A stretch of DNA of 61,196 nucleotides from Myxosarcina sp. GA_180221_E-2-1-MAG-40_15 (GTDB lineage Bacteria; Cyanobacteriota; Cyanobacteriia; Cyanobacteriales; Xenococcaceae). The DNA is taken from assembly GCA_020692205.1 (NCBI GenBank), contig JAIMKV010000023.1:1-61196 (forward strand), read 5' to 3'. The position numbers were made by a program, and so were the translations under genes. Below, piece by piece: positions 52,727 to 61,196 of this stretch (positions are counted from its first letter, which is position 1; each line of letters starts with the position of its first letter). The notes beneath the pieces were generated by a model. That model was not told where the DNA came from and did no database searches. It was given only the letters and a program-made list of their open reading frames with translations.

Positions 52727-53839
52727 GTGAATGTTAAGTCATTTTCTACCAAGAAATTAATCAATCCTTCAGGTCAAATTTTATTGATAGCTTTGAGCTG
52801 CATCTTAACTTTAGGCGCGATCGCTGTTGACTACAACTTTATTTCAATTGAGCGATTCGGGTTACTGTTGTTTCCTTTGCTAAGCTGCACATTAATTAGT
52901 GCTTTGTTGGGCATGGTAGTCATCCCAATTTTGACTAGGCTCAAGACAGGTCAAATCGTTCAGGAAGATGGACCCCAAGCTCATTTAAAAAAAGCTGGAA
53001 CTCCCACTATGGGTGGGATTTTTTTTGTTCCAGTAGGGATAATTTTGTCTTTGTTGTGGGTTAATTTTGATCGGTTCTCAACCAGATCACCAGAACTAAT
53101 TGCCGTGTGCTTAATAACTTTGGGCTATGGTTTCATTGGCTGGATTGATGACTGGCAAGTATTGCGCCGTAAATCTAACAAGGGAATTTCCCCTCCCATG
53201 AAGCTAACGCTACAGGCAGCATTTGGCATATTTTTTGCTCTTTGGTTGTGGTGGCAAGAATCTGCTGCTGTAACTAACATTCGTCTTCCAGGAGAAATAA
53301 GCTTGTCCTTAGGATGGCTGTTTTTACCTCTAGCGATATTTGTATTGACTGCCGAAAGTAACGCTACCAATTTAACCGATGGAGTAGATGGATTAGCAGC
53401 GGGAACAGGCGCGATCGCTTTTTTAGGACTAGGAGCAATTCTGGGATTCGATTGCCCCGATTTGGCAATTTTTTGTACTTGTATTAGTGGCAGCTGTCTA
53501 GGATTTTTAGTTCATAATCGTAACCCTGCGGTGGTATTTATGGGAGACACTGGTTCTCTTGCTCTAGGTGGAGCCTTAGCAGCAGTTGGACTCAGTAGCG
53601 GCAATCTTTGGGCATTGTTCATAATTAGCGGCGTTTTTTTTATAGAATCTCTCTCAGTCATCGCTCAGGTTGTTTACTTCAAGGCGACTAAAGGAGTCGA
53701 TGGTAAAGGAAAACGTCTATTCAAAATGGCTCCGATTCATCATCACTTCGAGCTAAGTGGCTGGAGCGAGACTCAGGTTGTAGGAGTGTTTTACTTAGCC
53801 AATGCTTTATTGGTGGCGATCGCTTACCTATTTCACTAA
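52727..53839 (+). CDS. mraY: Phospho-N-acetylmuramoyl-pentapeptide transferase
   Basis: MraY makes lipid I by moving phospho-MurNAc-pentapeptide to undecaprenyl phosphate in peptidoglycan synthesis. It is a polytopic membrane enzyme of 370 residues with about ten helices. Catalytic regions seen are GFIGWIDDW, NATNLTDGVDGLAAG with the key Asp residues, FMGDTGSLALGG, and the cytoplasmic MAPIHHHFELSGW. The start is GTG 52727. It is not in a division/cell-wall cluster here, as is usual in cyanobacteria. It is monocistronic. Confidence 0.96.
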   Translation: MNVKSFSTKKLINPSGQILLIALSCILTLGAIAVDYNFISIERFGLLLFPLLSCTLISALLGMVVIPILTRLKTGQIVQEDGPQAHLKKAGTPTMGGIFFVPVGIILSLLWVNFDRFSTRSPELIAVCLITLGYGFIGWIDDWQVLRRKSNKGISPPMKLTLQAAFGIFFALWLWWQESAAVTNIRLPGEISLSLGWLFLPLAIFVLTAESNATNLTDGVDGLAAGTGAIAFLGLGAILGFDCPDLAIFCTCISGSCLGFLVHNRNPAVVFMGDTGSLALGGALAAVGLSSGNLWALFIISGVFFIESLSVIAQVVYFKATKGVDGKGKRLFKMAPIHHHFELSGWSETQVVGVFYLANALLVAIAYLFH

Positions 53840-53982
53840 TTTGTTATTTTAGAGACGGAAAGCTAAACTCATGCCTAACTCTGTTGTTTAATGTTTGGTA
53901 TTAAAGCAATATTAGGTTTTACAACTGTTACTAATTCGATATATCCTATGTTGGAGCGACAATTCCCGTAAAGGAGAAATGG

Positions 53983-54918
53983 ATGAACGAAAAAACTATC
54001 ATTCTTGGCATAGTTGGTGACAGTGCAGCAGGTAAAACTACTTTAACCAAGGGAATTGCCCAGGTTTTGGGTATAGATAATGTCACCATCATCTGTACCG
54101 ATGATTACCATCGTTATGACCGTGCGCAAAGAGCAAAATTGGGAATCTCAGCACTTCATCCCGACTGCAACTATTTAGACATTATTGAACAGCATTTAGC
54201 TTTGCTGCGAGCAGGGCAAGCAATTCTTAAGCCTATTTATAATCACAGCACAGGTGCTTTTGACCCTCCCGAATATATCGAACCCCGTAAATACGTAATT
54301 GTTGAGGGTTTACTGGGATACTCTACTCGGAAAATGCGAGACAGTTATGATGTCAAAACTTATTTAGCTCCTCCAGAATCTTTACGTGCGGCCTGGAAGG
54401 TAAAGCGCGACACTCGTAAAAGAGGTTATGCTGAGTCACAGGTATTAGAGCAGCTACGTCAAAGAGAGCCAGATTCAGAAGCTTTTATTCGCCCTCAACG
54501 CAAATGGGCAGATATGATTGTCTCTTTTTATCCTCCCAACGAAACCGAACTAGGTGACGACAACCTGTTACTCAATGCCAATTTAATTTTGCGCCCCACG
54601 ATTCCTCATCCAGAGTTAAATACCATTCTTAATGCAGAAGGAAATCATTTGGGGGCAGCTATTCGTTTGGGCTTGAGTCGCGATATGGGTAAACCTGTAG
54701 ACATTTTAGAAATAGACGGACACGCAAATTTGGAACAGGTAAGAGAATTAGAAAAAATTATGTGTAACGAAGTCCCTTACCTCGGTCAATTTTGTAGTTT
54801 AGAAGGAAACCAAGAATTAGGAAAAATAACTGGGACTACAGGAGAAACTCTACAGAGTTATCCTTTGGCTTTAACTCAATTGCTAATCACATATCATATG
54901 CTTAAAGCTGCATACTAA
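53983..54918 (+). CDS. Phosphoribulokinase/uridine kinase-like kinase lacking one regulatory Cys
   Basis: A 311-residue P-loop kinase with phosphoribulokinase features: Walker A GDSAAGKTT at residues 12-20, IICTDDYHRYDR, KPIYNHSTGAFDPPEYI and VIVEGLLGYSTRKMRDSYD. Canonical cyanobacterial and plant PRK has GDSGCGKST, whose Cys forms the light-controlled disulfide with a later Cys. Here the first Cys is Ala16 and only Cys38 remains, so thioredoxin/CP12 control by that disulfide is not possible. It is probably a second, non-Calvin PRK-like enzyme alongside the usual one elsewhere. AAAGGAG precedes the ATG. Its substrate is not established. Confidence 0.8.
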   Translation: MNEKTIILGIVGDSAAGKTTLTKGIAQVLGIDNVTIICTDDYHRYDRAQRAKLGISALHPDCNYLDIIEQHLALLRAGQAILKPIYNHSTGAFDPPEYIEPRKYVIVEGLLGYSTRKMRDSYDVKTYLAPPESLRAAWKVKRDTRKRGYAESQVLEQLRQREPDSEAFIRPQRKWADMIVSFYPPNETELGDDNLLLNANLILRPTIPHPELNTILNAEGNHLGAAIRLGLSRDMGKPVDILEIDGHANLEQVRELEKIMCNEVPYLGQFCSLEGNQELGKITGTTGETLQSYPLALTQLLITYHMLKAAY

Positions 54919-55264
54919 TCTCATCCTTTGATGGCTCGAATTATAGCTAATGTGATAGATAATAAATAATTATCTATATTGCTGTTTAATAAATTACAGC
55001 CGTTTTCGGTTGAATAAACTACGTTCTCAATTAGTTAATTCGTAGCTCTTAGCTTTTCTGAATTTAATTATTGTGGTCTACTCGTTTGAGCGCGGGGGAT
55101 GCGCCCGCAGGTAGCGCAGATCCAGATCCAACCTTGCTGTTGAAAAGTGCTGTAAATAGCCTTACATTGTTGGTTAACGTTAATTTTAGTAGTTTGAGCT
55201 GAGCGATAGTTAATCATTGGCTCATATCTATGCTGTTGCAGCATTAACCGCCTTTTGGCAAATG
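54919..55264. other. Spacer with a GC-rich repeat-like segment
   Basis: About 345 AT-rich nt that contain, near 55090-55130, a GC-rich patch with GCGGGGGATGCGCCCGC and TGCGC/GCGCA pairing. Its GGGGGATGC core recurs at 16082. No gene was recognised. Confidence 0.4.
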
Positions 55265-55549
55265 TTATGGTTTAACTTGTTTCCAGCCGACGGTTTTGCT
55301 GCCAATGCGAAATGTCATCGAGTTGGCTAAACCTAGCCTGGCGATCGCCTGAGATATTAAACGATCTTGCTCTTGGTCTACACTAAACAAATGTGGACAA
55401 TTTTCAAAATCGAGACATAAAACCGTAGAACGACCCCAAGGTTCGCGAAAAATTTTGCTATCTTGAGGTAGAAAGCTTACTAATGAACGGAATTTGGCTA
55501 AAGCAGCTTGTTCAAAATCGCCGCTGGTGCAATTTGGGAATGATTCCAT
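55265..55549 (-). CDS. Conserved hypothetical small protein
   Basis: A 94-residue soluble protein that I do not assign to a named family. It has a short helix (QAALAKFRSLVSFLPQDSKI), a Cys-containing strand (STVLCLDFENCPHLF), then DRLISQAIARLGLANSMTFR and a final strand SKTVGWKQV. There is no signal or membrane helix. It is a single gene between two long gene-poor spacers. The reading frame has normal codon use and a strong end, so it is probably real. Confidence 0.55.
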   Translation of the reverse strand: MESFPNCTSGDFEQAALAKFRSLVSFLPQDSKIFREPWGRSTVLCLDFENCPHLFSVDQEQDRLISQAIARLGLANSMTFRIGSKTVGWKQVKP

Positions 55550-55887
55550 AGTTCCGACTCTCGCGATCGGCTAAAAAGGACTTGTAATCGGAACAACAAA
55601 GAAGCGAATGATGAGATATATAGTTTAAGAACTGCCTTCACAATGACAGAGAATCGCTGTTTAAAAATTCTGATGTTTAATCAGAGAGTTTCGATTTTTT
55701 CCAACTCAATCTTTAGACAGGGTGAAAGCCTACCTATCTCAATAGACTAGCATTTACTATTTTGCTTGGGTCACCTCCACTCCTTTATTTAACAAAAATT
55801 TCCAATTTTATGGGGATTATTTGATTAGTCTATGTCCTTGTACTAAGTTTTTCGCAATTATCAACTGGATTAAAACAATATCGCTAG
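55550..55887. other. Spacer without recognised features
   Basis: Upstream part of the gene-poor 55550-56262 region. No ORF, RNA or strong repeat seen before the MFP fragment at 55888. Confidence 0.35.
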
Positions 55888-56084
55888 TCGGGTAATACGG
55901 CGATCGCCTTGGTTGTACAATCAGACAACATAGTCAAAGCTTAGACGGTGAAGATGGGTGAAATACTATCGGGTCAAAAATAGAAGTAGTCGAAGGTTTG
56001 CAGCCAGGCGATCGTATTATTGTCAAAGGAGCAGCGTATCTTAAAGATGGTGACAAGGTTACAACTAGTAGTGATAAGGTTTAA
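55888..56084 (+). pseudogene. Remnant of an RND/HlyD-type membrane fusion protein
   Basis: The 3' end of a periplasmic adaptor gene. In one frame from 55894 it reads IALVVQSDNIVKA, then TVKMGEILSG after a stop. A second frame continues KIEVVEGLQPGDRIIVKGAA, then YLKDGDKVTT, ending at the TAA at 56082-56084. The block EGLQPGDRIIVKG is characteristic of the C-terminal domain of AcrA-like adaptors. A stop and a frameshift split it and the rest of the gene is missing, so it is a relic of a deleted efflux operon. Confidence 0.75.
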
Positions 56085-56262
56085 TTCAATTGGTAATGTA
56101 GTTGCTTGAATTTTTAGCGAAACTTTTTAACACCCCACACTAATCAAGACTACATAAGGTCATTTTTAGCATGACTATACCATACCTGCCAAAAACATAA
56201 TTGACCGCGGAAAGCTTAGCCTGTGTTCACTCTTATTTTTGAAGTTTGAACGTATTATTTGC

Positions 56263-58275
56263 CTAACTTGTTATTGCTTGAATTTCAGCTTCAGTTATTT
56301 CTTTTAAGCGCACTTCATCTCTTTGGGGATCGGCGCGAGTCACCTGCATTTCCATACGCTCACCTAAAGTTACGGGGCGGTCAAAGCGATGGGGTAGTTC
56401 TATTCCTAAATCTTCAATCAAAATTAGACCTAAGTTTTCGTCCTCTCTTAACCAGCGTAAAACTAATACATCCCAAACACATTCGGCGTTGCGTCTAAGA
56501 TATTCTAGCCCCCAATAGCGATTAGTCTGGCGTTCTACTAAGGTTGCTTCATAAGAAGAACTACTAACGCTATAGACAATTTCTTGGAGTTCTTCACGGG
56601 AAAAAGGTAATTTTTCTCCCTGTAAATGAGCTTTAATTTGAAAATGCGCCAGCAAATCTGTATAGCGACGGATCGGAGACGTTACTTGGACATAGCTTTC
56701 TAAACCTAGACTAGCATGGCGAATCGGAGACATACTCATTTCGCTGCGAGGCATACAGCTACGTAGAGCGCAAAAACGAGTTGGACCGGCAGGTAATTGG
56801 AGTAATTCTTCTTCTGAGGGTAATTCTGGCTGCGGTTGACCTCTATAGGGCAAAGGTAAGTCATGCTCAGTTCCATATCTTCCTCCGACTTGACCCGCTA
56901 AGATCATCATTTCGGCAACTAGCTGCCGTGAAGGAGAGCTATCAATTAGCTCGATTGTAACTTCTTCATTTTCTTTGACCTTAATCACCGATTCAGGCAT
57001 TTTGATCTGAATTGAACCTTGTGATTTACGCCAGTTTCTTCTTAGGTAAGAAATTTGCGCTAAATCGGCAATTTCTGGTTCGTTTTGTACTCCTAAGTGC
57101 AACATCTCGTCAACGTCATCATAGGTAAGACGGTAAGTAGGCTTGATTAAACTAGGATGAATCTCGTATTCTTGAATTCCTCCCGCTTGATCAAGAATTA
57201 CCCCGAAACTAATAGCAGAGCATACTTTACCCTGTACTAAGCTCATCGGGCCTGTTGCCAATTCTGAAGGAAACATCGACACCATTCCCGTGGGCAGATA
57301 AAGGCTGGTGCTACGACGGCGAGCTTCCAAGTCTAGTTCGTCTCCTGGGCTGACTAAACGAGTCGGGTCGGCAATGTGAATCCAAATTTTGAGCGTACCA
57401 TTATCCAAATATTCAATGCTTAAACCATCATCAATTTCGGTGGTACTTTCATCATCAATCGTAGACACCTTAAGATGGGTCAAATCTAAACGGTTTTTTT
57501 CTGTCTCAGCTAGATCGAATTGAAGGCGAGGTTGCACCACGTCAAGCACCTTTTTAGAGAAATTTGTCGGATAAGAACTACGGCGTAAAAACAGATTTTC
57601 GTGTTTACTCCACCATCCTATGTCTACCAGCAGTTGAAAAGCCCCTTGAGCATCGTAATTCCTTCCAGCTTCATTCAATATTTCTTGAGCTACTTTAGCT
57701 GCATTATCTGTCTGAAGGGCAACTTTTTCAATCGATTCTAAGCGAATGCGATCGCTCTCACTCCACTTGATCTTTTCTCCCGCCAGAGCCTGTTTGAGAT
57801 GAGCGATAAATTCTGATTTCTCTCGTTCTTTCTGGGCTTGAACCTCCAATTGATGCTGGATTTCGGCTACCTGGGCTGCCGAACGGGGTTCGTAATAGTC
57901 TGATTTCTGCTTAAAATAAATTTTATCCTGACTTAGCAGACAATGAGCCGCATAACAGGCTAAGGGACTTTGATCGGAAAATAACAGTTCTGCCATTTGT
58001 TGAGGAGTGGCGGTGCTATTATCTTCAGCTAGCATTTCCCAAGCTATTGCTAAACTGCTGGGGTCTAGATAAGACTCTACCGCGGATAAAAAACTATTGA
58101 TTTGGGAAGGTTCATATACCCCATCTACCATGTAATCGACTCTTTGGGGACGTATCTTATGAGACTGTCCCCCTGCATCAATTGCAATCCAATCTTTTTT
58201 ACCCTCTGGTCGTTCGGTAACCGCAAGACGACGCTCTCCTTGCACTCTGAATTCAATCAGCTTTCCTTGTTCCAC
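56263..58275 (-). CDS. Ribonuclease II/R family exoribonuclease
   Basis: A 670-residue 3'-5' exoribonuclease that degrades mRNA and structured RNA. The catalytic RNB domain has TIDDESTTEIDDGLSIEYL near residue 270, with the four acidic metal ligands of the family, and TSPIRRYTDLLAHFQIKAHL near 540. The N-terminal part is a cold-shock/OB-like region and the C-terminus a short S1-like segment. It is intermediate between RNase II and R, which is usual for cyanobacteria. The start is GTG 58275. rpsR and rpmG lie immediately upstream on the same strand. Confidence 0.92.
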   Translation of the reverse strand: MEQGKLIEFRVQGERRLAVTERPEGKKDWIAIDAGGQSHKIRPQRVDYMVDGVYEPSQINSFLSAVESYLDPSSLAIAWEMLAEDNSTATPQQMAELLFSDQSPLACYAAHCLLSQDKIYFKQKSDYYEPRSAAQVAEIQHQLEVQAQKEREKSEFIAHLKQALAGEKIKWSESDRIRLESIEKVALQTDNAAKVAQEILNEAGRNYDAQGAFQLLVDIGWWSKHENLFLRRSSYPTNFSKKVLDVVQPRLQFDLAETEKNRLDLTHLKVSTIDDESTTEIDDGLSIEYLDNGTLKIWIHIADPTRLVSPGDELDLEARRRSTSLYLPTGMVSMFPSELATGPMSLVQGKVCSAISFGVILDQAGGIQEYEIHPSLIKPTYRLTYDDVDEMLHLGVQNEPEIADLAQISYLRRNWRKSQGSIQIKMPESVIKVKENEEVTIELIDSSPSRQLVAEMMILAGQVGGRYGTEHDLPLPYRGQPQPELPSEEELLQLPAGPTRFCALRSCMPRSEMSMSPIRHASLGLESYVQVTSPIRRYTDLLAHFQIKAHLQGEKLPFSREELQEIVYSVSSSSYEATLVERQTNRYWGLEYLRRNAECVWDVLVLRWLREDENLGLILIEDLGIELPHRFDRPVTLGERMEMQVTRADPQRDEVRLKEITEAEIQAITS

Positions 58276-58367
58276 CAGCTTTGCACTCGATCGCTTACAA
58301 CACTATTTTATAGTTTACTTTTCGCTGGTTGATTATCCCCGCTGACACCATAAAAATAGTTTTTTGT

Positions 58368-58583
58368 TTAACCTTCTTTATTTACAAATGGTAATAAGGC
58401 GATCGCTCTAGCTCGCTTAACTGCTACAGTTAAATCTCTTTGTTGCTGTGCTGTTAATCCGGTAATTCGACGCGGTAAAATTTTGCCTCTTTCAGTAATA
58501 AACTTACGTAGCAGCTCAACATCTTTGTAGTCAATGGGAGCGCTAGGCTTAATCGGGGAAAGTCGTTTACGATAATATGCCAT
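58368..58583 (-). CDS. rpsR: 30S ribosomal protein S18
   Basis: A 71-residue S18. The block [19 protein letters not shown], then [24 protein letters not shown], is the classic S18 fold and RNA-binding motif. The N-terminus is short and basic. The start is ATG 58583. It is followed 35 nt away in the same direction by rpmG upstream, forming the common cyanobacterial rpmG-rpsR pair, and then by the RNase II/R gene. Confidence 0.97.
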   Translation of the reverse strand: MAYYRKRLSPIKPSAPIDYKDVELLRKFITERGKILPRRITGLTAQQQRDLTVAVKRARAIALLPFVNKEG

Positions 58584-58617
58584 AATTATTATTCCTTGGT
58601 TGCTTTAAATTAAAAAT

Positions 58618-58812
58618 TTACTTGATTTCTTTATGTACGGTGTGGGTGTTGCAATGGGTGCAGAATTTTTTCAATTCCATTCTACCTGTAGTATTACGAC
58701 GGTTTTTGGTAGTAGTGTATCTAGACACACCAGGGGAACGCTTTTCGGTATTGCTGCGACACTCAGTGCATTCTAAAGTAATAATGATGCGTACGCCTTT
58801 CTTACTTGCCAT
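58618..58812 (-). CDS. rpmG: 50S ribosomal protein L33
   Basis: A 64-residue L33 with zinc-binding Cys pairs: ECTECRSN near residue 15 and [10 protein letters not shown] near 50, so it is the Cys-containing form, rather than the zinc-free one. The [13 protein letters not shown] start and [11 protein letters not shown] region are typical. It lies just upstream of rpsR on the same strand and is probably co-transcribed with it. Confidence 0.97.
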   Translation of the reverse strand: MASKKGVRIIITLECTECRSNTEKRSPGVSRYTTTKNRRNTTGRMELKKFCTHCNTHTVHKEIK

Positions 58813-58869
58813 AGTTTTTGCGCTTGAATGAGTTATTTATTGTGTTTACTTGTATTGACACGCAGCTTA

Positions 58870-59412
58870 CTATTTTCGCATATTGCGCTGAATTTGACCA
58901 AATATTTTTTTGCATCTTAAGTCTAGAGAAAAACCTCGTTCTGTTTGAACCCTAAAAGTTCCAGCAACACGATCATGAAAAGCCAAGTTATTTGCCTCGT
59001 CGAGTAAAGCTAGAGAACAATCAACGACCAAAGGGGCTAACAACAGCAACATAGATAAGCCATTGCGAACATTGATTTGCAATCCAGCGATCGCCAAAGC
59101 GGCAGCTGAACCAAGAATTATTTCTCTTTTAGCTAAAGCTAGTAAATCGGGAAGACGATTAAAGCGCGGATCGATTACTTTGAGATCAAACGCCCAACTT
59201 CCTAGACTTTGACCCCGATTTTTTTCGACAATTACTACTCGCATAATTAACCAAGCAGGTAAAAATACGATCCACTGCACCAACAGATTAGCAGCAAAAA
59301 AAGAACTAATAAACCAAATACTTAAAAAGTCGATCGCAAACGCACCAGTTCTTCGATCTAGAGGAACTTTGGGATATCTTCTATAATCAGGTTTAGGTTT
59401 ATAGTCGTACAT
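58870..59412 (-). CDS. RDD family membrane protein
   Basis: A 180-residue membrane protein. Its first hydrophobic segment follows PLDRRTGAFAIDFLSIWFISS, the motif with Arg and Asp that gives the RDD family its name. Further hydrophobic segments cover about residues 46-62 and 95-135. RDD proteins may act as transporters, for example of Na+ or compatible solutes, but this one is not assigned. It lies 57 nt upstream of rpmG on the same strand, so it may be co-transcribed with it. Confidence 0.85.
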   Translation of the reverse strand: MYDYKPKPDYRRYPKVPLDRRTGAFAIDFLSIWFISSFFAANLLVQWIVFLPAWLIMRVVIVEKNRGQSLGSWAFDLKVIDPRFNRLPDLLALAKREIILGSAAALAIAGLQINVRNGLSMLLLLAPLVVDCSLALLDEANNLAFHDRVAGTFRVQTERGFSLDLRCKKIFGQIQRNMRK

Positions 59413-59610
59413 GGTGATTGTTGCAGCAATTTGCGATATATTTTGAGGTCGGCTGTAAATTTATCGGGTCGATCTAACTAATTGTTTATCCTTAATATAA
59501 GTTTAGCTTTTGTTCGATACAAACACCCGTAGACCAAAGTTGAGTAATCATCTGGAATATTGTTGCCCACCTTAAACTAAAAGCCTTGATTGAGGATTAA
59601 TTGTTTGCCA

Positions 59611-60837
59611 ATGTTGTCAGTAAATGAAGCCGAAAAAATTATTCTGAGTTTAGTTAGAAGTTTAGATTCTAACCAGGATACGGAAACAATTAATTTAGCA
59701 GCTGCTAACGGGCGTATTTTAGCCCAGGCTGTCACAGGCAAACTAGATTTTCCCCATTGGGATAATTCAGCAATGGATGGTTATGCAGTTAGCTACAAAG
59801 ATGTCCAAAACTGCAATGCGACTAATCCAATTATTCTAAATGTAGTAACTGAAATTGCTGCTGGCGATCGCCCCGAAACTAAGATTGAACCAGGACAAGC
59901 TGCCCGAATCTTTACCGGGGCCATGCTGCCAGAAGGTGCAGATACGATCATAATTCAGGAAAATACTCAAAGAGAAGGCAATCGAGTTACCATCTTTTCT
60001 GCACCTGAACCTGAAGAGTTTGTCAGACATCAGGGTTCTTTTTATCAAGCAGGAACACCATTACTAGAAGCAGGAATCACCATTGGTGCAGCAGAAATTG
60101 CCGTATTAGCTACCGCTCAATGTAGCCAACTTTTGGTTTATTGTCGTCCCCGCGTGGCAATTTTGTCTACGGGAGATGAATTAGTCACACCCGAACAACC
60201 ACTGCAACCAGGACAGCTAGTTGATTCCAATCAGTATGCTCTGGCTAGCTTGGTGACTAACAATGGCGGTATTCCCCTAAAATTAGGGATTGTTCGCGAT
60301 CGCCCAGAAGAATTAAAAGAAGCGATCAATCAAGCAATTAAGACAGCCAATATGGTTTTATCTACTGGTGGGGTATCCGTCGGTGACTATGACTATATAA
60401 ACCGTATTTTGGTAGAACTGGGCGGCACGATTCACATTCGTAGCGTGGCGGTGAAGCCAGGTAAACCTTTAACAGTTGCTACCTTTGATAATAATTGTCT
60501 GTACTTTGGTATTCCTGGAAATCCTGTATCGGCATTAGTTAGCTGCTGGCGTTTTGTTCAACCTGCACTTAAAAAGCTTTCAGGTCAGCAAAACTATCTC
60601 CCCCGTTTAGTTAATGCTATTACTCGTCATGACCTGAAAGCTGGAGGAAAACGCGAAACCTATCTATGGGGACAACTGCATTTAGTCGATGGTCAATACG
60701 AATTTGCTCTAGCTGGAGGTAGTCATAGTTCGGGTAATTTAATCAATTTGGCACAAACTAATGGTCTGGCGATTATACCTGTTGATCAAAAGTTGATTAA
60801 TGGTGGCAAAGAAGTAAAAGTGATGTTGCTTAATTAG
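59611..60837 (+). CDS. moeA: Molybdopterin molybdenumtransferase
   Basis: MoeA inserts molybdate into adenylated molybdopterin to make the molybdenum cofactor needed by NarB in this window. The start is set at ATG 59611; an earlier TTG at 59590 adds seven residues. Length is 408 residues. Motifs seen are DFPHWDNSAMDGYAV (residues about 49-63), IFTGAMLPEGADTII, LSTGDELV, the MPT-binding STGGVSVGDYDYI, and FGIPGNPVSALV. Its domains I-IV are complete. It is divergent from the RDD gene. Confidence 0.96.
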   Translation: MLSVNEAEKIILSLVRSLDSNQDTETINLAAANGRILAQAVTGKLDFPHWDNSAMDGYAVSYKDVQNCNATNPIILNVVTEIAAGDRPETKIEPGQAARIFTGAMLPEGADTIIIQENTQREGNRVTIFSAPEPEEFVRHQGSFYQAGTPLLEAGITIGAAEIAVLATAQCSQLLVYCRPRVAILSTGDELVTPEQPLQPGQLVDSNQYALASLVTNNGGIPLKLGIVRDRPEELKEAINQAIKTANMVLSTGGVSVGDYDYINRILVELGGTIHIRSVAVKPGKPLTVATFDNNCLYFGIPGNPVSALVSCWRFVQPALKKLSGQQNYLPRLVNAITRHDLKAGGKRETYLWGQLHLVDGQYEFALAGGSHSSGNLINLAQTNGLAIIPVDQKLINGGKEVKVMLLN

Positions 60838-60923
60838 CTTTATCTTGATCATTTTTTTGATTAATAGTAAACCTAAAAAAGATAAAAATTGCTCAGATTC
60901 ATCTTTATTGGGAGTATTAGAAG

Positions 60924-61106
60924 CAATGGTTCGGACAGTTTTATTAACGAACTTGTAAGCCTTACAGGACAATAGTTATCAAAATTTGGCTTTTTTCTCA
61001 AGTTAGCTATAAAGCTAACTTTGATTAAATTAAGTTTGCTGATGATAAATGCGAATTCTCTAGGCTTTCAGTCTTTGAAATTATTCAAATTTTGTCCGAA
61101 CCATTG
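60924..61106. mobile_element. MITE-like element with 14-bp TIRs and AGAAG target duplication
   Basis: Ends CAATGGTTCGGACA (60924-60937) and TGTCCGAACCATTG (61093-61106) are perfect inverted repeats. The flanking 5 nt are identical, AGAAG at 60919-60923 and 61107-61111, a typical target-site duplication. The 183-bp interior is AT-rich with no ORF, so it is non-autonomous and would need a transposase elsewhere. Confidence 0.8.
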
Positions 61107-61149
61107 AGAAGATTAATAATTAATTTCTTTTAATTAAAAGTCTTGTTAA

Positions 61150-61196
61150 CAATGGTTCGGACAATTTTTGAAAAACCAGGAAAAAAGCTATCCATG
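61150..61196. repeat. Possible end of a second related element, cut by the window edge
   Basis: CAATGGTTCGGACAATTTTTG (21 nt) at 61150-61170 matches the terminal repeat of the MITE at 60924-61106, in the left-end orientation. The other end would lie beyond the window. Confidence 0.55.

Noticed and set aside
1-61196. CRISPR arrays, rRNA, tRNA or tmRNA genes
   Set aside because: No regularly spaced direct repeats and no recognisable RNA gene core sequences were found by reading both strands.

Overview
The window is chromosomal DNA from a cyanobacterium. The evidence is the many HIP1 octamers (GCGATCGC) in genes and spacers, an AT-rich base composition, and typically cyanobacterial genes: ferredoxin-nitrate reductase narB, a photosystem I accumulation factor, an apocarotenoid oxygenase, a COP23 protein, GH100 invertase, and DUF4278, DUF3134 and DUF29 proteins. 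The abundance of short palindromic repeats would suit a large-genome lineage such as Pleurocapsales, but that placement is a guess. No rRNA, tRNA, CRISPR array, prophage or complete insertion sequence was seen.

Left part (1-7330): an accessory region. It opens with a decayed IS66-type transposase. A minor pseudopilin cluster follows: four genes on the + strand, the fourth broken by an in-frame TGA, and a fifth large PilW/HpsC-like gene on the - strand. A DUF29 gene and an orphan Phd/YefM antitoxin with a palindromic operator lie between them. A DUF4160/DUF2442 toxin-antitoxin-like pair closes the region.

Middle-left (7336-31239): mostly single housekeeping or metabolic genes: ribD, a phosphodiester glycosidase, an SDR-CIA30 fusion resembling HCF173, a glycosyltransferase, a flavin reductase, coaE, hemE, COP23, GH100 invertase, GH24 lysozyme, argD, a K+ channel with RCK domain, a carotenoid oxygenase, response regulators (one apparently a pseudoreceiver, one a deleted remnant), CsbD, a GH13 enzyme and a transglutaminase. 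A Yfr1-like small RNA candidate lies between the lysozyme gene and argD.

Nitrate block (31240-36422): a putative NtcA box, a short mobile repeat, an nrtP-type nitrate permease broken by a large internal deletion, an intact narB, an unknown small gene, and mobA for the molybdenum cofactor. moeA at 59611 belongs to the same cofactor pathway. The reductase is intact but this permease is not, so nitrate uptake must depend on another transporter or has been lost.

Right part (36455-61196): an LCP cell-wall ligase, recJ (carrying two in-frame palindromic insertions), a CPBP protease, clpS, an alpha/beta hydrolase, a DUF2993 protein, a PSI accumulation factor, an inositol monophosphatase, rseP-nth-rpsN, bioD, prs, lepB, DUF3134, mraY, a phosphoribulokinase-like kinase lacking one regulatory cysteine, RNase II/R-rpsR-rpmG-RDD, and moeA. 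Non-coding structure stands out: a nested inverted repeat of about 150 nt at 52010-52161, and a MITE-like element at 60924-61106 with 14-bp terminal repeats and a 5-bp target duplication, followed by the end of a probable second copy at the window edge.
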